A DNA stretch of 42,138 nt from Bacteroidales bacterium (lineage in GTDB: Bacteria; Bacteroidota; Bacteroidia; Bacteroidales; UBA6680): assembly GCA_025210735.1 (NCBI GenBank), contig JAOARD010000017.1, positions 1 through 42,138 on the forward strand, given 5' to 3'. Below, piece by piece: positions 35,470 to 42,138 of this stretch (the first letter of the stretch is position 1; each line of letters starts with the position of its first letter). The position numbers were made by a program, and so were the translations under genes. The notes under the pieces are model-generated. The model was not told where the DNA came from and did not search any database. It was given only the letters and a program-made list of their open reading frames with translations.

Positions 35470-35508
35470 ATTAAAGGCTGTTTAAATACCAATTAAACAG
35501 CCTTTAAT
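35470..35508 (-). terminator. Terminator of the phage tail/methylase operon
   Basis: ATTAAAGGCTGTTTAA (35470-35485) and its exact complement (35493-35508), a 16-bp stem with a 7-nt loop, directly after the methylase stop codon. Confidence 0.8.
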
Positions 35509-35510
35509 CA

Positions 35511-36287
35511 TTAATAATTCATTACAATTAACTCTGATTGTTTTCTTCTTGAAGTCCTGCTTACAGATATAGTTCTTTCTGCTGTTACAACCTTCCAATT
35601 GTTTTTAAAAATATACTCATCAAGTAGTTCATGAGGATACATTGTAAGCATGAATTTGCCTTTAATACTAGATAGTAACTCCAGTAGCTCTCTAAAATCC
35701 TCAATATTGAATGTATCGGTATAGTGACCGCAGTCTGAATTGACATAAGGCGGGTCTACAAAGTGAAATGTTTCTTCAGTATCTCTGCTTTTTATAATAC
35801 GTAAAGCACTTGTACACTCTATTTGTGTGTTCTCAAGTCTTTTTGCTAGTAATTCAGTAAAGGATTCTTTTGCATTAGTTATCTTTTTAGGCATTGAATT
35901 TCTTGTTTTATCATAGCCAAATGAACCATCTAATTTAGATGCAAATCCCATTTTTGACCTGCACCAAACAGACCAGGCAATGTCTACGTCTTCAAAGAAT
36001 TGTGGATACTGATAAATAATGCCTGCAAATTCATGTTCTTCTCTTGAATGCAAAGTACCATCTATTCTAAGTTTTAATGCTTCAAACTTAGTTTTTACAA
36101 CCCTATAGAAGGTTATTACGTTACGGTTAATGTCATTTATTACTTCTATTTCGGCAGGTTTTTTAGCCCAATATAGAGCAGCTCCTCCTGCAAAGCTTTC
36201 GGTATAAACCTTATGTTCAGGCACAAGAGGTTTAATGTGTTTTAGCATACTCTGTTTGCCTCCATAATACGTTACTGGTGTTTTCAT
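35511..36287 (-). CDS. DNA adenine methylase, D12 (Dam-like) class, phage-associated
   Basis: A 258-residue N6-adenine methyltransferase. Motif X is VTYYGGKQ (5-12), motif I (SAM binding) is ESFAGGAALYW (30-40), and catalytic motif IV is DPPY (178-181). The order and length match Dam-type alpha enzymes carried by many phages, which protect phage DNA or mark it. No cognate restriction gene is adjacent. The specificity (GATC or other) cannot be read by eye. It is the last gene of the tail cluster and is separated from it by a long structured hairpin that would lie in its 5' leader. Confidence 0.92.
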   Translation of the reverse strand: MKTPVTYYGGKQSMLKHIKPLVPEHKVYTESFAGGAALYWAKKPAEIEVINDINRNVITFYRVVKTKFEALKLRIDGTLHSREEHEFAGIIYQYPQFFEDVDIAWSVWCRSKMGFASKLDGSFGYDKTRNSMPKKITNAKESFTELLAKRLENTQIECTSALRIIKSRDTEETFHFVDPPYVNSDCGHYTDTFNIEDFRELLELLSSIKGKFMLTMYPHELLDEYIFKNNWKVVTAERTISVSRTSRRKQSELIVMNY

Positions 36288-36327
36288 AAACAGTTCCTTT
36301 TTCTAATTAATATTTATACATTTGTAC

Positions 36328-36449
36328 CTCCTACATCACATACGTCAAAAGAAGCGAAAGAAGGTCTTTGCCCCGACTTATCGCTTATTTTGGCGTATTT
36401 TATTATGTGATGTAGGAGTCCGTATTAAAAAAAGGTCGGGGCTTTTTTT
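36328..36449. ncRNA. Structured element: long hairpin with a loop complementary to a second hairpin
   Basis: Arms CTCCTACATCACATA (36328-36342) and TATGTGATGTAGGAG (36404-36418) are exact complements. Inside, ACGTCAAAA pairs with TTTTGGCGT (36388-36396), and AAGCGA with TCGCTT (36381-36386). The apical loop holds GCCCCGAC (36370-36377), exactly complementary to GTCGGGGC (36435-36442), which sits in the loop of an A7G/CT7 hairpin (36427-36449). The one non-Watson-Crick pair (T36345 with G36393) is a U-G wobble in plus-strand RNA but A-C in minus-strand RNA, so a plus-strand transcript is favoured, and it would end in seven U. Alternatives: leader structure of the methylase gene, or a mobile palindromic element. 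Confidence 0.6.
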
Positions 36450-36954
36450 ATCTGCCCAATTTATCAGGTGGTGCTGTTTGTTGAGAGATTCTTACAGTTT
36501 TAGTTTTAACCGCAGATTTAATAGTCAAATCATCAAAATATGCCAATCCTGTGTTATTCGTTTCTCTGGCTTGCACAGTTACAATTGTTGATCCCGGTAA
36601 TCCTGTTGGAGGATTAACTGAATAAAAATGCCCTACACTTTCCACATGCCATGAATGAGAGGACTGTATTGTAATTAGAGTTGACGCATCTTTGAGATGG
36701 AATAAACTAGCATTTGAGGGAGTAACTTCTAACACATTATGCCTGTAACCAAGCAAACAACGTAAATCTTTTTTCTGTACAAATTCTGCGATATCACTGC
36801 AATACCTCGTATCAAATATCCCACCAACAAGAGCTTTTACTTCAGCCTCTGTTTTAGCAGAATTGTCAGGCTTAAAAAAAATCTCTCTTGGATCAGAAAT
36901 ATTAAATAACTTTAATACATCTTTAACATCAAATCCTGTTGCACTTAATATCAT
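36448..36954 (-). CDS. Phage tail fibre accessory/distal protein, unknown
   Basis: A 168-residue protein directly following the fibre gene (shared base at 36954). The N-terminal half is soluble (ILSATGFDVKDVLKLFNI, AEVKALVGGIFDTRYC). The C-terminal half is beta-rich with an Ig-like look (SLFHLKDASTLITIQSSHSWHVESVGHFYSVNPPTG, STIVTVQARETNNTG). Its position after the fibre suggests a fibre tip or assembly protein. I do not recognise a family, and its stop codon lies inside the A7/T7 hairpin. Confidence 0.65.
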   Translation of the reverse strand: MILSATGFDVKDVLKLFNISDPREIFFKPDNSAKTEAEVKALVGGIFDTRYCSDIAEFVQKKDLRCLLGYRHNVLEVTPSNASLFHLKDASTLITIQSSHSWHVESVGHFYSVNPPTGLPGSTIVTVQARETNNTGLAYFDDLTIKSAVKTKTVRISQQTAPPDKLGR

Positions 36955-38057
36955 TATGGTATAATTTTGAGGGATTTTACTTCAATTGTATTATATCTAT
37001 TATTGTACTCAGAGCTATTGTCTGATGTCGATTTTGTAGAATCAACGACGGATATGGCTATTGCATTAGAAACGCCTATACCATCAACTTGTAAATTTAC
37101 AGATGTACAATTTTTATCTCTTTGGTAGATTTCTATGTACCAATTGCCGTTTGATGACAAATATGGTGCTCCAATATATACATAGCTTGCAATATTACCC
37201 GTGATATTTACGATAGTACGAGAGGCATAATTTTGTGTATGTAACATACCTGAAAGATTCAGAACTATTTCTCCACCAACTGGTGCATGTGAATAGGTTG
37301 AACTTATTCTGATGTTAAAGTTTATGTTCTTAGTGCCTGCTGTTAATTTTAAGACAGCTTTTCTATACTTTGAATTATTGATAAAATCAATTTTCTCAGC
37401 AATTATTCCGTAATCTCCTATAAACTGTCTTTTTGAGGTGAAATTTTCAGTGCTGCTGCCATTTTTATTTGCCTTTCCACTTAATCCAGAAGTAATCCAA
37501 TTATACAACTTTTCAAGCGTGTTATAAGAAGATGTAACACTTCCTCTTAATGTATTAATAGCACTTGTCTGCGCTGAATTAGCTTTACTGGTTGCATCAG
37601 AAGCAGCTCTGGCTTCTGTAGCATTCCAGTTATTTATCATCGCATCCGTAACCATTCTGTTATTTGCATCTTGAAATGCCTGACGAAAGGTTTTACCGCC
37701 ATGCTCATTTATTGTTATATACTCACCGTCGGGAACTGTTGTTGAAATAACAGCCTCGTATATTTCAGCTACATCTTTAACTCCTCCTGCGTCATACTCT
37801 CTTGTCTCTTTTCTGAGGTTACTTTTTAAGTATACCGGAAAAGATATCACTGAGCCGGACAGAAACCTCATGATTTTTCCATCCAAATAGACTATTCCTT
37901 CAGAGATATTCTTATTTGTGATATTACATCCTTTAATGATACAAGCTCCATAAGGCTGATAAAAAGCCTCTATTGCCGTTATAGTCTCATTTTGTATGTC
38001 AATAAGATCATCACCATACCATTGGCGAATACCTGTTTTTTGTACTTGTCTTTTCAT
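36954..38057 (-). CDS. Phage tail fibre protein
   Basis: A 367-residue protein. The N-terminus (about 1-130) looks like the baseplate-attachment domain seen in Bacteroidota phage fibres (RQWYGDDLIDIQNETITAIEAFYQPYGACIIKGC, GIVYLDGKIMRFL). The middle is Ala/Ser/Thr-rich and helical (ATEARAASDATSKANSAQTSAINTLRGS), typical of a trimeric shaft. The C-terminal 150 residues are beta-rich (NINFNIRISSTYSHAP, GNWYIEIYQRDKNC) and probably bind the host. It lies between the I-like baseplate gene and the accessory gene. Confidence 0.8.
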   Translation of the reverse strand: MKRQVQKTGIRQWYGDDLIDIQNETITAIEAFYQPYGACIIKGCNITNKNISEGIVYLDGKIMRFLSGSVISFPVYLKSNLRKETREYDAGGVKDVAEIYEAVISTTVPDGEYITINEHGGKTFRQAFQDANNRMVTDAMINNWNATEARAASDATSKANSAQTSAINTLRGSVTSSYNTLEKLYNWITSGLSGKANKNGSSTENFTSKRQFIGDYGIIAEKIDFINNSKYRKAVLKLTAGTKNINFNIRISSTYSHAPVGGEIVLNLSGMLHTQNYASRTIVNITGNIASYVYIGAPYLSSNGNWYIEIYQRDKNCTSVNLQVDGIGVSNAIAISVVDSTKSTSDNSSEYNNRYNTIEVKSLKIIP

Positions 38058-38059
38058 CT

Positions 38060-38560
38060 TTAGTTTGTTTCTATTTTAAATGTTCGTCCAGCCAGTTTAT
38101 ACTCATTAACCACAGCACTTACGCTTATTGAGTTTACAGAAGAGGGAATCATAACCACAAAAGAGACATCAAGCTCATGAGACACCTCTCCCTGAAGAGC
38201 AATATTTACAGGTTTATTTTCTGATGCAAGAGAGAACTTTACTGTATCATAGCCTTCAGATTTTAGCGGCAAGGCTAACCCGGAACTCCGCTTATGAATT
38301 ATAGCTATCCTTCGCTGATCAGGATCAAACTCATTGTTCAGATGCTCTTGAAGAGAAAGAGTCTGACCAGTAAGATTACTCTCATAGAACTTACGCCTTC
38401 GGTACTCGTCCCAACCAATCAACTCAGAGTTACCTCTCCATAGTTGAGTGAGCGGTTGAGCCAAAACCGATAGCCAAGATAGCTGCCCTTTGTTTTGATG
38501 CCCAAGGTATTTTTCAAGATAACCAGGAACATCAAAATTCATCCATCTGTGATTACTCAT
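38060..38560 (-). CDS. Baseplate protein, phage tail protein I-like
   Basis: A 166-residue protein if started at the ATG at 38560, which overlaps the J-like gene by only 8 nt; the longer frame from 38644 would overlap by 92 nt and adds a spurious hydrophobic stretch. The text YLEKYLGHQNKGQLSWLSVLAQPLTQLWRGNSELIGWDEYRRRKFYESNLTGQT fits a small baseplate wedge partner encoded between J and the fibre, as I is in P2-like phages. The assignment rests mostly on gene order. Confidence 0.65.
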   Translation of the reverse strand: MSNHRWMNFDVPGYLEKYLGHQNKGQLSWLSVLAQPLTQLWRGNSELIGWDEYRRRKFYESNLTGQTLSLQEHLNNEFDPDQRRIAIIHKRSSGLALPLKSEGYDTVKFSLASENKPVNIALQGEVSHELDVSFVVMIPSSVNSISVSAVVNEYKLAGRTFKIETN

Positions 38561-39383
38561 CTGCGATATAATTAAAGGTTTCAATGACCGGGCTCTCACT
38601 AAGATCAACAGGCTTGTAATTAAAATAACCTGATATAACCTCATATTCTCTTGTTATATCTGTAATATTATCACCCTGTTTGCCTTTAATGTCGGTAATA
38701 AGGACATCATTAACACCCTCTGTAGCTCGCATAACTCTTAACAATTCATTTCTGACAAACTCCCCATAGAAGTTAAATTCTGTCCGAAATTTGTTCATGG
38801 AAGCTTTGAGGTTCTCTTTAACAGTATCAAGACTAAAAAGAGGATTATAATATACATCTGCTCCAAGAAGTATATAATCTCCCGGAAGGCTTTTAACATC
38901 AATATCTGTTCCTGCAACCTTACCTTTTTCCATATAATTCTTAAAGGATAGCAGAATATCATCCGGTACAACAGATAATTCTCCATCTATCTCTGTAGCG
39001 ACTTTTACAACGAGTCGTCTGGTCGAAGCATTTTCAGATACTGATACTCTTTTTATTGGTGAAATATCAGTGCCTTCAGGAAAAGATTGAAATTGAAGAT
39101 ACTCCAGTTCTCCTGTTACTTTATTAAAACGAAGATCATAACCAAGCTTAAATTCATATGCTAAATTGACGTACCATGGCACATGCCCGTATCGTTTTTG
39201 CTTCACTGTACTCTCAATAAAATTCTTATCATTTGCTATATGCTGCTCAAACAGATGAATACTATTCGAAACAGCATGTGTCCATAGCACCCAATCTGCA
39301 TGTTTAGATTCTTGTAGTTGAGGTAAGAGCTTTTTTGCCTCTTTTATCTGCTCTTTCTGTATTTCTTCAGTTAATCTTACCAT
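38553..39383 (-). CDS. Baseplate protein, J/gp47-like wedge
   Basis: A 276-residue protein. The C-terminal part (LPGDYILLGADVYYNPLFSLDTVKENLKASMNKFRTEFNFYGEFVRNELLRVMRATEGVNDVLITDI, about 165-235) matches the C-terminal logic of J-like baseplate proteins: a helix with conserved Phe/Leu, then 'V.GV.DV.I'. Position between the gpX-like and I-like genes agrees with this. The N-terminal 100 residues are helical and charged. It overlaps both neighbours by 7-8 nt. Confidence 0.7.
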   Translation of the reverse strand: MVRLTEEIQKEQIKEAKKLLPQLQESKHADWVLWTHAVSNSIHLFEQHIANDKNFIESTVKQKRYGHVPWYVNLAYEFKLGYDLRFNKVTGELEYLQFQSFPEGTDISPIKRVSVSENASTRRLVVKVATEIDGELSVVPDDILLSFKNYMEKGKVAGTDIDVKSLPGDYILLGADVYYNPLFSLDTVKENLKASMNKFRTEFNFYGEFVRNELLRVMRATEGVNDVLITDIKGKQGDNITDITREYEVISGYFNYKPVDLSESPVIETFNYIADE

Positions 39384-39604
39384 GGTTGCGATATGACTGT
39401 TGTATTACGGTTCTTTAAATATTTTAAGATCCTGTTATCTGTTTTTACAGTATCAGGAATTAGTATTGATTGACCACCAACAAGATCAGCGGAACAATCA
39501 ATATTGTTTGCCTTTGCTATTTCAAAGACATTATCAATTGTTCCTGTCTCTTGCAATGATATATCGCACAAGTTCTGACCTGATTCTATTACTATGCTAT
39601 ACAT
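39377..39604 (-). CDS. Small LysM-like tail protein (gpX-like)
   Basis: A 75-residue protein from the ATG at 39604 (the TTG at 39628 is less likely because it lies deeper in the upstream gene). The text YSIVIESGQNLCDISLQETGTIDNVFEIAKANNIDCSADLVGGQSILIPD is a LysM-like fold as in phage tail protein X, which helps attach the tail tube or baseplate. It overlaps the holin-like gene by 8 nt. Confidence 0.72.
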   Translation of the reverse strand: MYSIVIESGQNLCDISLQETGTIDNVFEIAKANNIDCSADLVGGQSILIPDTVKTDNRILKYLKNRNTTVISQPW

Positions 39605-40181
39605 TACGTTTCTCCACAGATGAACCAAAATGAAAGCCTACCACTGAATTCCGCTCCTGCAACAGTGATCCAACGACGGTTCCAACAGCACCACCAATTA
39701 CCGATCCAAGACTAGTACCAATAGTAACCGCTGTCTTTAAATCTTCAACTTGATGAAGTAGTAAAAAAACTGTTCCTACAGAAAACAGTATCTGGAAAGC
39801 TATCAAGCAGAATATAAACACAATATTCCTGCTCATTATGCTGACAGCTAATTTATCAGCTATGGTTGTATCAGAGTTTACATACTTCTCTCTTGCAGAT
39901 TTGCGATCTTCCACTTCAAGTGAAAAGGCTTTTATGTCAAGTTCATACATCTCCTTCTCCCAAGCCATCTTACACCTCTCAAGCTCTTCATGTAACTCGG
40001 CTGCATTTGTTCCTGGCGCGGCGTTACCTTTTAGCAATTCTCCAACTTTATCAATTGCCGAACGAACCGGGTTCCCGGAGGTAGCTACTTCCAGAACATC
40101 CCCGGCTATACTTGGCACTTTCTTAATTACTTTGTTTAAGAATTTACCAAAACCTGTCTCTTTAAATTTCTTCTTTGCCAT
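39597..40181 (-). CDS. Holin-like membrane protein
   Basis: A 194-residue protein with a basic, glycine-rich N-terminus, a charged helical middle (ELHEELERCKMAWEKEMYELDIKAFSLEVEDRKSAREKY, about 62-100) and two hydrophobic segments (about 120-142 and 150-172), then QERNSVVGFHFGSSVEKRN. This layout resembles three-TM-type holins of gene-transfer agents and Bacteroidota phages. It directly follows the GH108 lysin gene, the usual lysis-cassette partner. Confidence 0.68.
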   Translation of the reverse strand: MAKKKFKETGFGKFLNKVIKKVPSIAGDVLEVATSGNPVRSAIDKVGELLKGNAAPGTNAAELHEELERCKMAWEKEMYELDIKAFSLEVEDRKSAREKYVNSDTTIADKLAVSIMSRNIVFIFCLIAFQILFSVGTVFLLLHQVEDLKTAVTIGTSLGSVIGGAVGTVVGSLLQERNSVVGFHFGSSVEKRNV

Positions 40182-40184
40182 AAT

Positions 40185-40730
40185 TTAAACGCGTTTTAAC
40201 CAACCTCTAAAGAACTTTTCCTGCGAAGGAGTTTGCTCGCATATCTGAACATACTTCATAAACTGGAGTCCATTCATAGTTTTCAGAAGTGCCATCTTTC
40301 CTATGGATTTTTCTATGAATTTAACAGTTCTTAGAGTCTGAACACCAATAATACCATCAACCTTTATATCACCCGGAATAAGTAAATTTATAGCCTCTTG
40401 AAGTATTTTTACAGCGGGTTTTACTCCCATATTTACAGCTGTATCATATAACTCATCAGCAATATCCTGACTATTTATTTGTCCACATTTGAGTTTATCC
40501 CAAAACTCAGTTCTATAAAATTCAAATACTAATGTATCAAGAGCCGAATCATTAATAAACACACCTCTTTTAAGTGGTTTATACGAATCGACAATTGCCC
40601 AGCCTTTCCAGTTTGGATGATATTTACGCGACACACCTCGGTAAGTCTCTTTACCATTATCTTCAGGATCGTTAACATATCCTCCTTCAATCATAGAGGT
40701 CTCTGAGTATGCTATTTCAAAATTTGCCAT
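40185..40730 (-). CDS. Phage endolysin, glycoside hydrolase family 108 (N-acetylmuramidase)
   Basis: A 181-residue enzyme that cuts the glycan backbone of peptidoglycan. The catalytic Glu is E15 in MIEGGYVNDPEDNGKET, the GH108 signature. The N-terminal GH108 domain runs to about 90 and ends with DELYDTAVNMG. The C-terminal PG_binding_3 domain (about 95-178) has KVDGIIGVQTL and KFFRGWLKRV. Its start codon shares a base with the stop of the gp25-like gene. It lies inside the baseplate cluster and could serve lysis or tail-tip wall penetration. Confidence 0.9.
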   Translation of the reverse strand: MANFEIAYSETSMIEGGYVNDPEDNGKETYRGVSRKYHPNWKGWAIVDSYKPLKRGVFINDSALDTLVFEFYRTEFWDKLKCGQINSQDIADELYDTAVNMGVKPAVKILQEAINLLIPGDIKVDGIIGVQTLRTVKFIEKSIGKMALLKTMNGLQFMKYVQICEQTPSQEKFFRGWLKRV

Positions 40731-41014
40731 TACACTTTAATTTCAAGGTTAAAATTGTTATCAATATTTACTTCTGCTGTAGAGAATCCTGCGCCAATTA
40801 GTTCAACCCGTAATTCTCTTTCAAAATGTTTAGGATCTGATTGCCCTTTGAGGTATTTAGTGATTCCAAAACCTGATTCAGGATATTGCCTGTTGCAGCC
40901 TTTCTGGCAATCAATAACTTTTTCAGCTTGTTGTTGAGAGCTATCTCCTCTTACAAAATCGCCATTGCTAACTTTAGGAGCCCCTGCTTCATCTCTTAGA
41001 TAATCCTCCATCAA
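40730..41014 (-). CDS. Baseplate wedge protein, gp25/gpW-like (probable)
   Basis: A 94-residue protein between the spike and lysin genes. The text QAEKVIDCQKGCNRQYPESGFGITKYLKG, then FERELRVELIGAGFSTAEVNID, follows the gp25-like pattern: an early loop 'KG.R..P.FG', then a helix, then a strand. Similarity is weak, so the call relies on gene order. It overlaps the spike gene by 4 nt (ATGA). Confidence 0.55.
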   Translation of the reverse strand: MMEDYLRDEAGAPKVSNGDFVRGDSSQQQAEKVIDCQKGCNRQYPESGFGITKYLKGQSDPKHFERELRVELIGAGFSTAEVNIDNNFNLEIKV

Positions 41015-41580
41015 TGTTTTACTTTTTGGTTCTCAAGTTCTGAATAAGAAGGTAACTGAGCTGCTGAAATAGCAGTATCAAAAGCTTGTGCTCCTAAAGT
41101 ACCACTCGCAGCAGTTGATACACCAACAGCTTTCAAACCTGTACTTATTGCATTTTTAAGAGAATCCAGATAGTTATTTAACTTCTTGAGATCACTCTTT
41201 AACTCCTCAATCTTTATCAAACCGCCAAGATCACCATTGTTAATAGTTACACCCTCTTTATCTATTGCGACAGTTGTTTCAGCAATCTTTATTTTTACTC
41301 CTTCAGGTTTTGAGCTTGAAAGAACCTGAGCTTCGTTAACATCGTTATCAATTATTGTACAAAGAACATCTGAGCCAACTTCGGGTATAATCACTACATA
41401 ACTCTTATGAGATATCTCAGTTGCATGTAACCGAACAGAGTGAAGTGGCGGAGCATCTTCCCGCTCAACATCACAGGTAAGTTTATCTGTATCCACAGCT
41501 TTAACTGTACCCACTGTAGTAATAGACGGTATTGACTGCTTCAATAACAGTTCTATCAGATGCTGAAAATTCTCCTCCAT
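41011..41580 (-). CDS. Baseplate spike protein, gpV/Mu gp45-like
   Basis: A 189-residue protein. The N-terminal OB-fold is at about 20-90 (TVGTVKAVDTDKLTCDVEREDAPPLHSVRLHA, VVIIPEVGSDVLCTIIDNDVNEAQVL). A short beta-helix spike follows (VKIKIAETTVAIDKEGVTINNGDLGG, about 95-120), then a coiled-coil (ELKSDLKKLNNYLDSLKNAI). This is the spike that pierces the outer membrane in contractile tails. The gene starts one base before the hub stop codon. Confidence 0.85.
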   Translation of the reverse strand: MEENFQHLIELLLKQSIPSITTVGTVKAVDTDKLTCDVEREDAPPLHSVRLHATEISHKSYVVIIPEVGSDVLCTIIDNDVNEAQVLSSSKPEGVKIKIAETTVAIDKEGVTINNGDLGGLIKIEELKSDLKKLNNYLDSLKNAISTGLKAVGVSTAASGTLGAQAFDTAISAAQLPSYSELENQKVKH

Positions 41581-42018
41581 TTACAGCTTATACTTAATGC
41601 TGTTTATTCTCTCCAGATATGTTTTACCATACCTGATAATAACCTTCTCAATAAGATAAGTTCCCTCTCTGTTTGGCGAAATAGAGTCTTTTATCTGTAC
41701 TGCATCACCCGCTTTTGTAAGTGGTGTTGCAAACCCGGTTATAGTTCCTGTATATCCGTCAAATGATATCTTGTTCAGTTCTGCAGTAGCAAGTTTCTTC
41801 AGTTCTGATCCGGAGACATTGCCAAAATTCAACGTTCTTACAACAGCATCATTGTCTTTATTGCCAAGAGTAAGCTTGAGCTTTTTCCCGTCAGGTTTGT
41901 TTGCAATGGCAATAACCTTATACTTATAATCCTCCTTACGTTTATACTTAAGTGAATTTACCTTGATGTTTCGGGCAAACTCATAAACATGAGTCTCTTT
42001 TATTGGTCTCAAAAGTAG
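41581..42018 (-). pseudogene. Tail hub protein (late control protein D-like), 3' fragment cut by an insertion element
   Basis: The open frame runs from a stop at 42019-42021 down to 41581, about 145 codons, with no good start codon (only a TTG at 42012). The product is the C-terminal part of a gpD/gp27-like hub: VIAIANKPDGKKLKLTLG, SGSELKKLATAELNKISFDGYTGTITGFATPLTKAGDAVQI, REGTYLIEKVIIRYGKTYLERI. The whole protein should be about 300 residues or more. The missing 5' part is replaced by the left end of an IS200/IS605-type element. Unless the element leaves or the remainder lies beyond it in usable form, tail assembly should fail. Confidence 0.8.
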
Positions 42019-42020
42019 TT

Positions 42021-42138
42021 AAAACTATGCACTTTAGTGCATCCGCTTTAGCTTCTAAAAAGTATCTTTGTATCATGGTTCAACGAAATAATGGTCATAC
42101 GGTCTCAGATCTGACAGTTCATATAGTTTGGGCGACAA
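42021..42138 (+). mobile_element. IS200/IS605-family insertion sequence, left end (continues beyond window)
   Basis: The sequence changes character after 42020. A subterminal hairpin ATGCACT-TT-AGTGCAT (42027-42042) is followed by the transposase start at 42075. IS200/IS605 elements have such imperfect palindromes at their ends, no terminal inverted repeats and no target duplication. The exact junction lies between about 42010 and 42026 and cannot be fixed without the empty site. Confidence 0.75.
42075..42138 (+). CDS. tnpA: IS200/IS605-family transposase TnpA (Y1_Tnp), N-terminal 21 codons
   Basis: The frame from the ATG reads MVQRNNGHTVSDLTVHIVWAT and leaves the window. The 'H.V.DL..HIVW.T' start is the hallmark N-terminus of single-domain HUH/Y1 transposases, which cut and paste single-stranded DNA. 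The TATCTTTG box at 42063-42070 (TAnnTTTG) is so close that the message would be nearly leaderless. The catalytic HUH and Tyr are outside the window. Confidence 0.78.
   Translation, partial: MVQRNNGHTVSDLTVHIVWAT

Noticed and set aside
35301..35492. 63-codon minus-strand frame downstream of the methylase
   Set aside because: It runs through both terminators and has low-complexity composition.
36328..36418. Invertible promoter flanked by inverted repeats
   Set aside because: The enclosed segment is itself mostly paired, contains no promoter match, and no site-specific recombinase gene is present.
36328..36449. Diversity-generating retroelement target (GC tract plus hairpin after a fibre gene)
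   Set aside because: No reverse transcriptase, template repeat or C-type-lectin-like variable end is visible in the window, and the hairpin is much longer than the known DGR hairpins.
38561..38644. Longer N-terminus for the I-like baseplate protein
   Set aside because: It would overlap the J-like gene by 92 nt and adds only a hydrophobic stretch; the ATG at 38560 gives the same 8-nt overlap seen elsewhere in the operon.

Overview
The window is AT-rich DNA from a member of the Bacteroidota, probably a Bacteroidales-like anaerobe or facultative anaerobe; I cannot name the genus. The evidence is a TonB-dependent receptor with an N-terminal carboxypeptidase-regulatory domain, LytS/LytTR and PhoB-type regulators, HemN and HemG haem enzymes, Cys-anchored lipoproteins, and two promoters that fit the Bacteroides TTTG-N19-21-TAnnTTTG rule (32854-32883 and 33535-33567).

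Layout. 1-2712: 5' part of a large surface protein (IgGFc-binding-like plus Calx-beta repeats) running off the left edge. 3128-8870: an OmpR/PhoB regulator, then a divergent lipoprotein / TonB receptor / MORN-like set that looks like an outer-membrane uptake locus. 8944-16517: a LytS/LytTR pair divergent from a complete RND efflux operon; the gap holds two 9-bp direct repeats 21 bp apart, a good candidate LytTR operator. 16606-18258: an AlbA_2/Schlafen-type ATP-binding regulator with a perfect 12-bp x 4 in-frame repeat. 18754-20235: a secreted protein of unknown function. 20576-21056: a gene-free block with about 12 degenerate palindromes (consensus CTCTTGTAC-nn-GTRYAAGAG) mostly 41-43 bp apart. 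This is the most unusual feature and I know no established name for it. 21397-25138: two DUF4491 membrane proteins, the decayed end of a TonB receptor, hemN and hemG. 25282-29919: YccF, a PYROXD2/phytoene-desaturase-like oxidoreductase, a small membrane protein, a GAF-LuxR regulator and an FKBP isomerase. 29948-32164: a luciferase-like flavin oxidoreductase and a KamA-family radical SAM enzyme that has lost the lysine-binding residues. 32434-34665: four paralogues of a small SpoIIAA/STAS-like protein.

35511-42138: the distal part of a contractile-tail prophage (or tail-like particle), all on the minus strand: hub, spike, gp25-like wedge, GH108 lysin, holin-like protein, LysM/gpX-like protein, J-like and I-like baseplate proteins, fibre, accessory protein and a Dam-type methylase. 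A long structured hairpin with a complementary loop lies between the accessory gene and the methylase. At the right edge an IS200/IS605-type element has cut the hub gene; the element's transposase starts at 42075 and leaves the window.

No rRNA, tRNA or CRISPR array was recognised. All family calls come from reading motifs by eye; no database search was run.
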